Position numbers and translations under genes: made by a program. Shown one piece after another: positions 18,943-28,455 of a stretch of DNA of 64,000 bases. The notes under the pieces were generated by a model. The model saw only the letters and a program-made list of their open reading frames with translations. It was not told the origin of the DNA and did no database searches. Origin of the DNA: Maribacter flavus. GTDB taxonomy: Bacteria; Bacteroidota; Bacteroidia; Flavobacteriales; Flavobacteriaceae. How positions within the stretch are numbered: position 1 is the first letter of the stretch; each line of letters begins with the position of its first letter. The DNA is taken from the NCBI RefSeq assembly GCF_008386635.1, contig NZ_VUOE01000002.1, positions 682,001-746,000 of the forward strand. The letters run 5' to 3'.

Positions 18943-20652
18943 ATGAACCTGAACACCAAAGCGAAACAAATAAATACCTATGATGCTATCGTAGTTGGTA
19001 CGGGCATAAGTGGGGGATGGGCGGCAAAGGAGCTATCTGAAAAAGGTTTAAAGACCTTGGTCCTCGAAAGGGGACGTATGGTACAACATTTAACCGATTA
19101 CCCAACGATGAACCTTAATCCATGGGAATTGCCCTATGCAAACCAGTTGACACCACAAGAACGAAGGGAGGTATATCCCATTCAGGCCAGGTCGTCCTAC
19201 GCCGTAGACCAATCGACCAAGCATTTTTTCGTCAAGGACAACGAAAACCCCTATATACAGGAGAAACCTTTCCTTTGGACAAGGGGCTATCAGGTGGGGG
19301 GGCGTTCCCTTATTTGGGGAAGATGGGCCTATAGAAGGGGAGATCTGGAATTTGGTGCCAATGCCCGTGATGGCGTTGGTTTGGATTGGCCCATTCGATA
19401 CAAGGACATGGAACCATGGTACGATTATGTGGAGTCCTACATAGGCGTGAGCGGTACAAGGGATGGATTGCCCCAGGTTCCGGATGGTAAGTTTCTTCCC
19501 CCTTGGGAAATGAGCTGTTTGGAAAAACATGTGGCGTGCAAAATTGAATCACATTTTGATGACCGAAAACTAACGATTGGAAGGACAGGGAACATTACAC
19601 AGGCCCACGGTGGCCGTGGTCCCTGTATGGCGCGTAACAAATGTCGCAGGGGGTGTCCCTATGGAGCTTACTTTAGCAGTAATTCTGTAACACTGCTAGC
19701 TGCGGAAAGGACAGGAAACATGACCTTGCGACCCCATTCGATCGTACACACCATCCTTTACGACAAGGAGACGAAAAAGGCTTCGGGGGTACAAATCGTG
19801 GATGCGAATACAAAAGAGACAATAGTGTTCAATGCCAAGATCATCTTTCTCTGTGCATCAACGTTGGGTAGCACCAGTATACTTCTAAATTCGGTAGCCA
19901 ACAGTTTCCCGGATGGTTTGGCCAATACCAGTGGTGAGTTGGGTCATAATTTGATGGACAATCATTTTCAGGTGGGAGCCTATGGGACCTACGATGGTTT
20001 TGAAGATGAATATCACAAGGGAAGAAGACCCGTAGATGTCTTGGTTCCAAGATTTCAAAATCTAGATGCCAAAACCAAACGTAAGGACTATCTGCGGGGA
20101 TTCAGTACCTATGGTTGGTCCGGTCGCGAAGGATGGGACCGAGGTAGTGGGGGAAAGGAATTTGGTGCAGCATGGAAGGATAGCTTGACCAAACCCGGAC
20201 CATGGACCTTTACCTTTCTGGCCTTTGGGGAGTGTTTGCCCTATCATAAAAACAGGATCTATCTGGACCAACAAAAACGCGACCCCTGGGGCTTGCCCAT
20301 GTTGGTGGCCGATATGGCCTTTGGCCCCAATGAAGCCGCCATGCGAAAGGAAATGATGACCTCCAGTGCGGAAATGCTGGAAGCATCGGGATTTAAGGAT
20401 ATCAATACCTATGACGACCCTAGTGAACCTGGTTTGAGCATTCATGAAATGGGTACCGCAAGAATGGGTGAGGATTCCAAAAAATCGGTGCTTAACAAGT
20501 GGAACCAAGTACACGATATTCCTAATATTTTTGTAACGGACGGTTCTTGTATGAATTCCAATGGTTGGGGAAACCCGTCATTGACCTATATGGCCTTAAC
20601 GGCAAGGGCCTGTGACCATGCCGTGAACGAACTTAAAAAAGGGAATTTATGA
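18943..20652 (+). CDS. GMC family oxidoreductase (gluconate/sugar dehydrogenase large subunit-like)
   Basis: 569 residues. FAD-binding VVGTGISGGWAAKEL near residue 18, second FAD contact VGGRSLIWGRW (about 105), a Cys pair in NKCRRGCPYGA, and the C-terminal GMC_oxred_C region with SIHEMGTARMG and SNGWGNPSLTYMAL. This is the membrane-bound gluconate-2-dehydrogenase-like branch, which oxidises sugars or polyols outside the cytoplasm and passes electrons to a cytochrome or quinone. It has no signal peptide of its own. The next gene overlaps by 4 bp and codes for the small subunit with a Tat-type signal, so the large subunit is probably exported by riding on its partner. No cytochrome subunit is adjacent. 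Confidence 0.92.
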   Translation: MNLNTKAKQINTYDAIVVGTGISGGWAAKELSEKGLKTLVLERGRMVQHLTDYPTMNLNPWELPYANQLTPQERREVYPIQARSSYAVDQSTKHFFVKDNENPYIQEKPFLWTRGYQVGGRSLIWGRWAYRRGDLEFGANARDGVGLDWPIRYKDMEPWYDYVESYIGVSGTRDGLPQVPDGKFLPPWEMSCLEKHVACKIESHFDDRKLTIGRTGNITQAHGGRGPCMARNKCRRGCPYGAYFSSNSVTLLAAERTGNMTLRPHSIVHTILYDKETKKASGVQIVDANTKETIVFNAKIIFLCASTLGSTSILLNSVANSFPDGLANTSGELGHNLMDNHFQVGAYGTYDGFEDEYHKGRRPVDVLVPRFQNLDAKTKRKDYLRGFSTYGWSGREGWDRGSGGKEFGAAWKDSLTKPGPWTFTFLAFGECLPYHKNRIYLDQQKRDPWGLPMLVADMAFGPNEAAMRKEMMTSSAEMLEASGFKDINTYDDPSEPGLSIHEMGTARMGEDSKKSVLNKWNQVHDIPNIFVTDGSCMNSNGWGNPSLTYMALTARACDHAVNELKKGNL

Positions 20653-21203
20653 CAGCGGGAACTATGAATAGAAGAAAGGCTTTGGAAAGGGTCTCCGTAA
20701 TTATGGGAGGTGTTTTGGTTCCCTCTATTTGGACAGGTATAATCAGCGGTTGTAGGACCCCCTTGGAACCCAATTGGTCGCCCAAATTTTTAGACAATGA
20801 GGAGGCCCTACTTACGGAATTGATCGTAGATGTATTTATTCCCCAAACGCACACTCCAAGTGCTTCGGAGGCCATGGTACATAGGTTCATAGATGAAATG
20901 TTACATGGTTTTTTGGAAAAGGAAGAACAGGAAATAATTCGGCATGGGTTAAAAAGGCTGCAAGAGTTGGATTTTGTTGGAATGGATGAGGAAGCGAGAA
21001 TCAACGTTTTTAAAGATCTATCCGTTTCGGAAGAGCCTAAAAATGCCTTGTTCTTCGATGCGATGCGCAGTATGGCCTTATTGGGCTATTTCACATCAGA
21101 GATTGGAGCTACGCAAGCTTTGGCGCACGACCCCATTCCGGGTTCCTATGAAGGATGTATCCCCTTGAATAAATATGGAGGCAAAACCTGGTCCGAAAGT
21201 TAG
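20649..21203 (+). CDS. Gluconate 2-dehydrogenase subunit 3 family protein, Tat-type signal
   Basis: 184 residues; ATG overlaps the previous stop (ATGA). MNRRKALERVSVIMGG... is a twin-arginine-type signal followed by GIISGC, a possible lipobox, so the mature protein may be lipid-anchored after Tat export. The rest (LTELIVDVFIPQTHTPSASEA, IDEMLHGFL) matches gluconate 2-dehydrogenase subunit 3, the small partner of membrane GMC dehydrogenases. Tight coupling with the GMC gene supports a two-subunit complex. Confidence 0.9.
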   Translation: MTAGTMNRRKALERVSVIMGGVLVPSIWTGIISGCRTPLEPNWSPKFLDNEEALLTELIVDVFIPQTHTPSASEAMVHRFIDEMLHGFLEKEEQEIIRHGLKRLQELDFVGMDEEARINVFKDLSVSEEPKNALFFDAMRSMALLGYFTSEIGATQALAHDPIPGSYEGCIPLNKYGGKTWSES

Positions 21204-21204
21204 G

Positions 21205-21597
21205 CTATAAACTATCCTTCACTATTTTAATGCTCCCTTCGCCTGCGTATAGTTCCCTACCAAACAACAGGTGGTTGAAAACCTTTCCTTTTTCAAAGTC
21301 CAGCACCTGACTTACCCCCGTACCGTTTTCCTCTCCCCAGGTGATGAACAGTTTATCCTTGGAAATCCAGTTTGCCCGATATATTTCCCTTCCTTGAAGT
21401 CCTTTTTCAGTGCCCTGGACTGCCGTCCAATGCAGGGTGGAGTCGGACTCGATCGTTAGATGGTAGACACTTTCACCATAATCGTATTCCAATGTTTTGG
21501 AAATAAGTCCTTCGCTCTTCGGGGAGGAATTTGGCGAACAGTTCCAAAAGATGACGGCCATAAGGCACGAAAATATGGGATTACGGTATTTGTCCAT
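21205..21597 (-). CDS. Small lipoprotein with a MoaF-like (lipocalin-type) domain
   Basis: 130 residues. The N-terminus looks like a lipoprotein signal with Cys at about residue 20 (FWNCSPNS), though Asn at -1 is unusual. The mature part has the beta-strand pattern of MoaF/phenolic-acid-decarboxylase-like lipocalin folds, notably LFITWGEENGTGVSQVLDF followed by GKVFNHLLF. MoaF-like proteins have no agreed activity outside the ring-cleaving relatives. It converges with the GMC operon, with a single base between the stop codons. Confidence 0.6.
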   Translation of the reverse strand: MDKYRNPIFSCLMAVIFWNCSPNSSPKSEGLISKTLEYDYGESVYHLTIESDSTLHWTAVQGTEKGLQGREIYRANWISKDKLFITWGEENGTGVSQVLDFEKGKVFNHLLFGRELYAGEGSIKIVKDSL

Positions 21598-21705
21598 AGC
21601 TGAAATTCTTTTAATTGAAAGGATTTGCGTTCAAAAGATATTAAAATTACCCCAACCAAACCTTGTTTTCTGTCGGTTTTAGTACATTGGCAGAAACCTT
21701 GAAAT

Positions 21706-22305
21706 GTGCTAGCGAAAAGACGACAATTGCCCCAGGAATACCCCAGGGATTCCGAGAAGTTCATCTACTGTTTGGAAGCGGTCGATGATATTGAAACGGC
21801 CACGGTTACCGAAGTACAGAAAAATCTGGAACATTTGGCCATGCAGTATGGCGTGGCCAGCATCTATCAAACCTGCGACACCATTGAGGGACTGGAGGAC
21901 AGTCTCAATGCCCTGGTGATGGAAGACCATCATTTTAAGGACTATGAGATCATCTACTTGGTGATGCCGGGGGAGGCCAATAGTATCTGTCTGAACGATT
22001 ACTTCTATAGTTTACAGGAAATCGCGGAACTGTTTGAAGGCCGATTAAAAGGCAAGATCCTGCATTTTTCCAATGCCAAGGTGCTCGACCTGGACGAGGA
22101 AGAGTCCCAATATTTTTTGGACATCACCAACGCAAAGGCCATTTCGGGCTATGGCCATGCCTATGAAGGCATCAGCAGCTCGGATTTGGACAAGGTCTTC
22201 TTTAACCTGTTCAAGGAGGATGACAATATGTTCGATGTGGTAGAGGAATTGCACCAACGGCATTATAATATCTGTAAGCTACTGGATTTTAGGTTGTATT
22301 ATTAA
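21706..22305 (+). CDS. Conserved hypothetical protein, GTG start
   Basis: 199 residues. An in-frame stop at 21700 and the lack of an early ATG make GTG at 21706 the best start. No signal peptide or membrane segment. The protein is acidic, with alternating strands and helices (FIYCLEAVDD, YEIIYLVMPGEANSICL, GKILHFSNAKVLDL, AKAISGYGHAYEGISSSDLDKVFFNLF) that suggest an alpha/beta sandwich, somewhat like caspase-fold or CHAT-related domains. I cannot name a catalytic pair with confidence. It stands alone between divergent and convergent neighbours. Confidence 0.7.
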   Translation: MLAKRRQLPQEYPRDSEKFIYCLEAVDDIETATVTEVQKNLEHLAMQYGVASIYQTCDTIEGLEDSLNALVMEDHHFKDYEIIYLVMPGEANSICLNDYFYSLQEIAELFEGRLKGKILHFSNAKVLDLDEEESQYFLDITNAKAISGYGHAYEGISSSDLDKVFFNLFKEDDNMFDVVEELHQRHYNICKLLDFRLYY

Positions 22306-22326
22306 GTAGGTTTTTACCCTAAAGGA

Positions 22327-23004
22327 TTACCCGTTTAATCTGTTTTCCTTTCGTTCCCTGCGGTCGTCCCTGCGTTCGCGACGGTCTTCCCGTAATTCGC
22401 CCTTATCCTCCCGAATTTCCTCCTGGGTCTCCAACAGATCGTTGTTCATGGTAGTAATAAACTTTTCAAGAATACCGTTTCCAAGCAATTCATCCGTTAT
22501 GGCGCTCTCGTAGAGGGCCTTTTGGTTTTCCGATCGGGCCTCCAATTCGGCACGGTCGGACACATCGTCCCGTTTGTCGCGTCGGTCGTCGCGGGTATTC
22601 CTTCGGTCGCGGCGCATATCCCTTCTATCGTCCGGGGTGCCTTCAAACGTTCTGCGGTTGCTTCTTTTTTCCCTTCGGTTGGTTCCCTTTTCCACGGAAC
22701 TTTGCACGACTTCCCGTTTGGCCTGGGCTACTTTTCCCTCGGTCTGTTGGATTTCCCGTTCCATGGCGGTCAGGATTCCCTTCCGATATTTTTGGGCCAA
22801 TTTCGTATCGCCATTTTCGATGGCCGATTGGAATTCGGATACATCGGCTTTAAAGCTTTCCAGTTCTTTGGTATCACGTTCCAATTGCGCGTTGCCCACC
22901 TTGATCTGTCGGTGGTCCTGAACGGCTTCCTTGGCATTCTGGGCCGAAGCAAAAAAGGCCGTCAATAGTACAAGGGTCGCAGTGAGATATTTATTTGTTT
23001 TCAT
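22327..23004 (-). CDS. Exported, highly charged Arg/Asp/Glu-rich protein
   Basis: 225 residues from MKTNKYLTA (an alternative start lies 6 bp upstream). Signal peptide to ASA-Q, a helical region (residues 25-100), then about 45 residues built from near-repeats of RRD/DDRR (DDRRDMRRDRRNTRDDRRDK), a short helical middle with LLETQEEIREDKGE, and a second charged tail (LREDRRERRDDRRERK). Residues are arranged for salt-bridged single helices rather than a globular core. Unknown function; periplasmic charge-rich spacer or DNA/peptidoglycan contact are both possible. Confidence 0.75.
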   Translation of the reverse strand: MKTNKYLTATLVLLTAFFASAQNAKEAVQDHRQIKVGNAQLERDTKELESFKADVSEFQSAIENGDTKLAQKYRKGILTAMEREIQQTEGKVAQAKREVVQSSVEKGTNRREKRSNRRTFEGTPDDRRDMRRDRRNTRDDRRDKRDDVSDRAELEARSENQKALYESAITDELLGNGILEKFITTMNNDLLETQEEIREDKGELREDRRERRDDRRERKENRLNG

Positions 23005-23069
23005 TGTCATTGATTTTATCGGTGTATAAAAATTTTAAAATATAAGATCTAAAAAATAGAGTAGGGAGG

Positions 23070-24143
23070 TTAATTGATCACTGCATTGATTTTTTCCCAA
23101 AGGGCATTGTCAAATCCCGATACCGCAAAATTGGCATTCTGCGGGTCCGAAGCATTGCCCATACGTATGACCACCATGTTTTTGCTGGGAACCACATAGA
23201 TACGTTGGTCCTTGGCACCCATGGCAGCTACCATGTCGGCCGGTGCATTGGGAATCAAAGTCCCAGGAAACACGGTTTGGTCGCTGGGAAGCATGTATTG
23301 GGACTTTCCGTTCAACCACCATAAGTATCCGTAGGAGGGATTGATATTTTGGGATGTGGTCACACATTCGGTAAAGAAAGATGCATCGATGATCTGTTCC
23401 CCGTCCCACGAACCGTTATTTAGGCTGAGTAGCCCGAAACGGGCCATGCTTCGGGTGGTGCTGTGAAAGATGGTGAAGATTGTTCCTTCGTTCCAAAAAC
23501 CGTCCATACCGATCTTCGCCTTGAGGTTTGTGTTGAAGTAGCTTTCAAAATCGGTCGCACTGGATTCGGCCACGACATCCATCAATTTTTGAAACACGTT
23601 GCCGTAGGCCCATCGGGTGCCGGCATCGGCCACATAGGTAAGGTTGGATTTTACCACCAATTGTTTGGTATCGTCAATGCCAGAGGTCATCGTCAGCAGA
23701 TTCCGCACGGTGATCAGGTTTTCCTTTTCCAGGTCCATATTGGTCCAGTCGGTCCCCAGATAGTCGGACACCTTGTTTTCAATATCGATCAGTCCGTTTT
23801 GCTGCGCAATGCCCGTGGTGGCGGATGCCAAGGTCTTTCCGGCACTGTTCCACTCCCAAGGCTCTTGGGCCGTATGCCCATCATAATATTCTTCCATCAC
23901 GATCCTACCATTGACAAGGATCATAAAGGATTTGGAATTGTTCTGGATGAGAAAGTCGTTTAATGCGTTTATGTTGGACTCGTTCCATTCCAAACTACTT
24001 GGTGTAACCGTTTCCCACGTATTGTTTTCTACAGGTGGAAAATACATGGTTGGATCTAGAACCTCAATAGGGCTATCGTCCGATGTTGAACAGCTCACCA
24101 TCATACCAAATAGCAATATTAAAAGCAAATACCCGTTTTTCAT
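23070..24143 (-). CDS. Serine hydrolase, class C beta-lactamase/esterase superfamily, lipoprotein
   Basis: 357 residues. Lipobox MVSC (Cys18). The catalytic SxxK motif is SAGK (Ser100-Lys103) and the YxN motif is YGN in WAYGNVFQ (about 180). The typical C-terminal strand with small residues follows (VVIRMGNAS). Members include penicillin-binding esterases and peptidases acting in the periplasm; the absence of a clear KTG box argues against a true beta-lactamase. Transcribed alone. Confidence 0.9.
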   Translation of the reverse strand: MKNGYLLLILLFGMMVSCSTSDDSPIEVLDPTMYFPPVENNTWETVTPSSLEWNESNINALNDFLIQNNSKSFMILVNGRIVMEEYYDGHTAQEPWEWNSAGKTLASATTGIAQQNGLIDIENKVSDYLGTDWTNMDLEKENLITVRNLLTMTSGIDDTKQLVVKSNLTYVADAGTRWAYGNVFQKLMDVVAESSATDFESYFNTNLKAKIGMDGFWNEGTIFTIFHSTTRSMARFGLLSLNNGSWDGEQIIDASFFTECVTTSQNINPSYGYLWWLNGKSQYMLPSDQTVFPGTLIPNAPADMVAAMGAKDQRIYVVPSKNMVVIRMGNASDPQNANFAVSGFDNALWEKINAVIN

Positions 24144-24405
24144 AAAATTCAGTTATTGAAGTTTTGTTCCCTGACTTGCCGAAAAATTGCGGCCAAACCC
24201 TTTTCAAGGATTCCATACAAGACAGGAAAAATCAATTATTATAACGTTCTCAGACGTGCTTTGTTGTATGGGCTCCGTGTGGAATTTTACAGGTTTTTGA
24301 CGTAATAATTCAGTTGTTTTGGGTTAGGAGGGGAGTGGGGGAGCGAAAACCAAATACCCAAAAATTCTTAAAGAAAAATTACATACTATAAATTTATGAA
24401 CAGGT

Positions 24406-27400
24406 TTATTTTTTCTTGCCCACGGAAACTTTATAGTCATCTATGGTTCCCTGTATCTTTAGATTGAGAAACTTGGTTTTTCTGTTGGGGTCTACTTCTA
24501 CGATTTCATCTTCCCTATCTTGTTCAACAATACTGTCCTTTTTACTTCCGAACAGTTTTTGCCATGTCGCCTTCCGTATGGTTTCCCAAGGTAAGCGCAA
24601 GTAATAGTCAATATTTTGATCGCTATCGTGTGTCCCTGACAGTTCCATGTGACCCAAGGTGGATTCAATGGCCATCGCCGGGATAGTGATTTTTCCTTTG
24701 TCAATGGCCAGGCTATTTTGCAGGGTGTCAAACCGAATACTGCGCAGGTTCTTGTCTCCCATATAGTCCGATAGCGCCAACATGGGATCATAATTCTTTA
24801 GTTTTCCATCCAATACCTTCACGTCCATTTCAAGGGTAGATTGGTCCAAATCCGGTACTAAATCAGGATATACCCTTATGTTACCGTTTATTTTGGCCGT
24901 AAGCTTTCCCTGCAAATTTTCCGAAACAAGGTGGTCTTGCCCAAAATTTTCAAATTTGAGGAGAAGTTTGTCCAGATCTACATGGGTCATGACTAACTCT
25001 GGCCGCATATAGATGTGTTTTGGATCATTACCGTTAAAATAGCCTTTCAAACGAATGTTACCCCCGGCGGCATCCATGCTCAGTGTATCCACGTACACAT
25101 AATGATCTGGCGTGGTACGTAAAGCTGCCTTTATGTTTTTAAGGTCTATCCTATGGTATAGGAAATGGGCGATATCCGCCTGAAAGCGCATATTGGTAAA
25201 CGGTAGTTCATAGATGTTAAAAGCCTCTGCATGGGCCGCAACATCCTCCGTGGTGGATGTACTGGCCTCCTTGGCTTGAGGCGGGCTTAGGTCAAATTTG
25301 AATAGGGTATCGTAATCAATATAATCCGCACTTAATTCCAGGTAATTATCACGTATTTGCAGTGATGGGTCTTCCCCCAGAAAATAGTTCAGGTCGATAT
25401 TAAACGTGGTAGAACCAATTTCGCCGTGAAAATCATTGATCATGATATGATCGTCCTCATACCTTATGTGGCCCTTAAAATCGTGAAAACGTTGCGGATG
25501 TAGTTCCATCTTGGTATCCAGCTTGTCCAGGTCAATCGCAACGGACTGAAGTGAAGCATCCGTATAATGCATCCTTGATGTAAAATGCAGGGCCAGATCG
25601 TCAAAAATTTCATGTCGGTATTCTTCCGGTACATAATTTTCCCCCTTGTAGGAGAACACGTCCTCCAGTCGCAACTTTTTTGAAGTAAGGTTGAAATCCA
25701 AGGCTACATCGCCATTTCGTTCGGGTCGCATCCAAAAGGCATAATCCTTTATCCATCCGTTAAAATGAAAATCGCTATCGTCAATATAGCCCTTGAAGTC
25801 CACTAGTTTCAAATCCACTTCATCGATGAGCACATCGGCTTGAAAATCATGCAAACGATGTGGGTAGTGCTTTAAGTCCGCATGTAGGCTATCGATATAA
25901 AATTCCCCTTTGGGCAAATATTCAGATTCCGTAAAGTCTTTGGCGGTGCCCACAAAGGAAACGCCCATCTTCAGATTTTCAACCTGTTCATCGATTCCTG
26001 TTTGGATGGTGTCTTGTGGTGAAAATCCTGTCAATGCCGCAATATCCAAGTAGTTGGAGGTAATATCTAAATGCGCCTTCACGGGTGTGTTGGTATGATG
26101 TACAATGGCCGGGAGGTCTGAAAAAAAACCGCGTATGGAAACATCTGAATTGCCCATTAACAGCTCAAATTGTTTGAGCGTGGCCTCCTTGCCGTTCATC
26201 TCCAGATCCACTTGTAAACTATCGAGCGGTACGGGTAGATTGTCCGCTTCCAGGTGCAAATTTTCAACCTTCAGGGCCGCATAGTAGGCCTGATTGAGTT
26301 GCTGCAAAGCCTTTTGGGGATTTTCGATATCTATGATATCATGAAAATTCATCTTTAGTTTGATGTTGCCAGAGGCGTTCCGTACCTGTCGCAGTTCTAA
26401 AAATTCCGAAATAAAATCCAAATTGAAGTCGGCCTGCATTTGCATATCCACCTCAGGGGATTCAAAATTCCGTACAAAGATCGAACCTTTAAACTCACCT
26501 TTTTCCAGGGAGGCGGTCATATTGGTCAAGGAAAATTCCATGGTGCTGGCATCCCTGTTGGCCCCATTGCTAAAATGGCCCTTAAAGCCCATGTTATCTA
26601 TTTTCTTGGCACTTCTAGGATGCTCCAAAAAGGCCTTTCCAGCACCAAATTGGGCAAATATCGCCGGCCTGTTACCTTTATTTGCCGCACCTTTTACGGT
26701 AGCATTGAAATAAATTTCCCCAGCATTTTTATACCTCTCCAAAAGAGGGATCACATCTGCCGGGGCAAATGCAATAAGCATGTCAAAATTGGGCTTTGTG
26801 CCTTTAATGGCAAGGTCAAGGGCCATATCGTTTTTGGTATCTATGGACCCTTCAAGCTCAAAATCACCGTTTTCCATAACAATACCGCTGGGCGCTATGT
26901 CCAGTATGCCGGTAGCTTCATTGAATTCGAGTTCTGTGTGAATCTCAAAATGTTTTTTATGTATAAATGTGGTGTCGCCCTCCTTGATGACATTCAGTTC
27001 CAATTCCGTATCAATGTGGCCGGCAATCGTACCGTCCTGTATACCAAAACCGCCTTTGGCAGCGTAAATAAATTTTTCAACATCGGTTTGGGTGGCTTCA
27101 TCCAAGGTGTGGATATCCAGGTTTTTTAATCGGATCTTGTTCAAACGAATATTCGTGGTGGCCGTATCCTCGTTAGAAGTGGTCATCAGTGAATTTTGTA
27201 TATTGGTGCTATTATCCTCGTGAACGACTATATTAAGAAGTCCGTCTTCTATTAAAAGCGAGTGTATCTCGTAGTTTCCGCTTAGAATATCCCAAAGGTT
27301 GAAGCCCACATATATATCCTTAACGTCCATGATAAGGGGGGCATTTTCAAACTTGGACTCAAAGACCTGAACGTCATAAATCTTTATGGAAAGGTCTGGA

Positions 27401-27594
27401 AAATTACCGAAAATGGACAAATTACTATTGCCCATGGTAATACGTCCTTTATGCTCCTGGTTGAGCAGGGCGATCTGTTCTTGGATAATTTCAGACTGGT
27501 GGCTTTGGATATAGAGCAGCAGGGCCCCAATAAGGAGCATCGGCACCAAGAAGATGCATAAGACAATCCGTTTCCAATGTTTTTTAAGCCTCAA
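24406..27594 (-). CDS. AsmA family envelope protein
   Basis: 1062 residues. One N-terminal transmembrane helix (about residues 9-30) followed by the AsmA N-terminal signature (HKGRITMGNSNLSIFGNFPDLS, split here by one helix turn) and a very long run of beta strands of the repeating-beta-groove type, ending in the AsmA_2-like block (LEMDVKVLDGKLKNY, ITIPAMAIESTLGHMELSG). AsmA-like proteins form a hydrophobic groove bridging inner and outer membrane and are thought to carry phospholipids. The first part of the signature matches by eye only. Single gene, divergent from the DinB-like gene with 231 bp between. Confidence 0.9.
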   Translation of the reverse strand: MRLKKHWKRIVLCIFLVPMLLIGALLLYIQSHQSEIIQEQIALLNQEHKGRITMGNSNLSIFGNFPDLSIKIYDVQVFESKFENAPLIMDVKDIYVGFNLWDILSGNYEIHSLLIEDGLLNIVVHEDNSTNIQNSLMTTSNEDTATTNIRLNKIRLKNLDIHTLDEATQTDVEKFIYAAKGGFGIQDGTIAGHIDTELELNVIKEGDTTFIHKKHFEIHTELEFNEATGILDIAPSGIVMENGDFELEGSIDTKNDMALDLAIKGTKPNFDMLIAFAPADVIPLLERYKNAGEIYFNATVKGAANKGNRPAIFAQFGAGKAFLEHPRSAKKIDNMGFKGHFSNGANRDASTMEFSLTNMTASLEKGEFKGSIFVRNFESPEVDMQMQADFNLDFISEFLELRQVRNASGNIKLKMNFHDIIDIENPQKALQQLNQAYYAALKVENLHLEADNLPVPLDSLQVDLEMNGKEATLKQFELLMGNSDVSIRGFFSDLPAIVHHTNTPVKAHLDITSNYLDIAALTGFSPQDTIQTGIDEQVENLKMGVSFVGTAKDFTESEYLPKGEFYIDSLHADLKHYPHRLHDFQADVLIDEVDLKLVDFKGYIDDSDFHFNGWIKDYAFWMRPERNGDVALDFNLTSKKLRLEDVFSYKGENYVPEEYRHEIFDDLALHFTSRMHYTDASLQSVAIDLDKLDTKMELHPQRFHDFKGHIRYEDDHIMINDFHGEIGSTTFNIDLNYFLGEDPSLQIRDNYLELSADYIDYDTLFKFDLSPPQAKEASTSTTEDVAAHAEAFNIYELPFTNMRFQADIAHFLYHRIDLKNIKAALRTTPDHYVYVDTLSMDAAGGNIRLKGYFNGNDPKHIYMRPELVMTHVDLDKLLLKFENFGQDHLVSENLQGKLTAKINGNIRVYPDLVPDLDQSTLEMDVKVLDGKLKNYDPMLALSDYMGDKNLRSIRFDTLQNSLAIDKGKITIPAMAIESTLGHMELSGTHDSDQNIDYYLRLPWETIRKATWQKLFGSKKDSIVEQDREDEIVEVDPNRKTKFLNLKIQGTIDDYKVSVGKKK

Positions 27595-27825
27595 AGCAAT
27601 TTTATTCGATGCAGTATGAACCCTATCCTTTCCTTAAAACGAACGCGCTGGGCATCCTATTGTTTGATGTGCTGAATGTTAGGGAATTTTAACCCCGAAT
27701 CTTAAAAGGCCTATACGCATGGCGAAAAGGGCCCACTGTTAAAGACGTGTCAAAATAGTTTATAGCTATGGTTAATTGTTGGGATTCAAGTACCTTCTGC
27801 CATAAATGCATTTAAACCGATACCC

Positions 27826-28389
27826 ATGAAATTCCTCAAAACAAAGACCCTTTTTTTATTGCTATTCCTACCGATGCTATGTGTAAACGCACAGGGCGAA
27901 TTGAAGTCGGTGGAAGGCTATTCGCCAAACATCGGACGAATGGTCTATATGTTGGAAGACCTAAAGGATCGTATTACCGAACAGGTTAAGGACTTGGACC
28001 AATCGCAAACCGATTTCCAATATGATGCCCAAGCGAACAGTATTGGCGCCTTGATCATGCATTTGGTCTCTACGGAATCCTATTACCAAGTAGCGACCTT
28101 GGAGGGTAGGGAATGGACAGCAGCCGAACTTGAAAGCGTAGGTGTTGCCGGGGAACTGAATGCCAACGTAAATAGCATGCTGAAAGGGGAGCCTATTGCT
28201 CATTATCTGGATCTATGGGAGGAAGTACGGCAAAAAACCTTGGCCGCATTCAAAACCAAGGATGATGCCTGGTTCGCCTCGAACATTGAGGAGGGCTTGA
28301 ACTACCATTATATCTGGTACCACGTCATGGAACACTCGGCCAACCATATGGGGCAAATTGGGACGATAAAGAACCGGTTGCCTGAATAA
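27826..28389 (+). CDS. Exported DinB-fold protein
   Basis: 187 residues with a cleavable signal peptide (ending CVNA-Q, residue 22). The remainder is a four-helix DinB domain with the metal-binding His triad at His79 (LIMHLVS), His170 and His174 (VMEHSANHMGQI). DinB-like proteins are usually cytoplasmic metal-dependent transferases (mycothiol, bacillithiol), so a secreted one is unusual, though such variants exist in Bacteroidota. Substrate unknown. Confidence 0.88.
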   Translation: MKFLKTKTLFLLLFLPMLCVNAQGELKSVEGYSPNIGRMVYMLEDLKDRITEQVKDLDQSQTDFQYDAQANSIGALIMHLVSTESYYQVATLEGREWTAAELESVGVAGELNANVNSMLKGEPIAHYLDLWEEVRQKTLAAFKTKDDAWFASNIEEGLNYHYIWYHVMEHSANHMGQIGTIKNRLPE

Positions 28390-28455
28390 TTCCAATAATT
28401 CAGTTTAAGTCTTCTGTATGTAAGGATTCAAAACCTGAGTACGACTACCAAAGCA

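Noticed and set aside
23070-24143. Beta-lactamase resistance gene
   Set aside because: SxxK and YxN are present but a clear KTG box is not, and the lipoprotein context is typical of esterase or peptidase relatives.
26440-27129. 229-codon frame opposite the AsmA gene
   Set aside because: Shadow frame; the minus-strand frame has signal, fold and length of AsmA.
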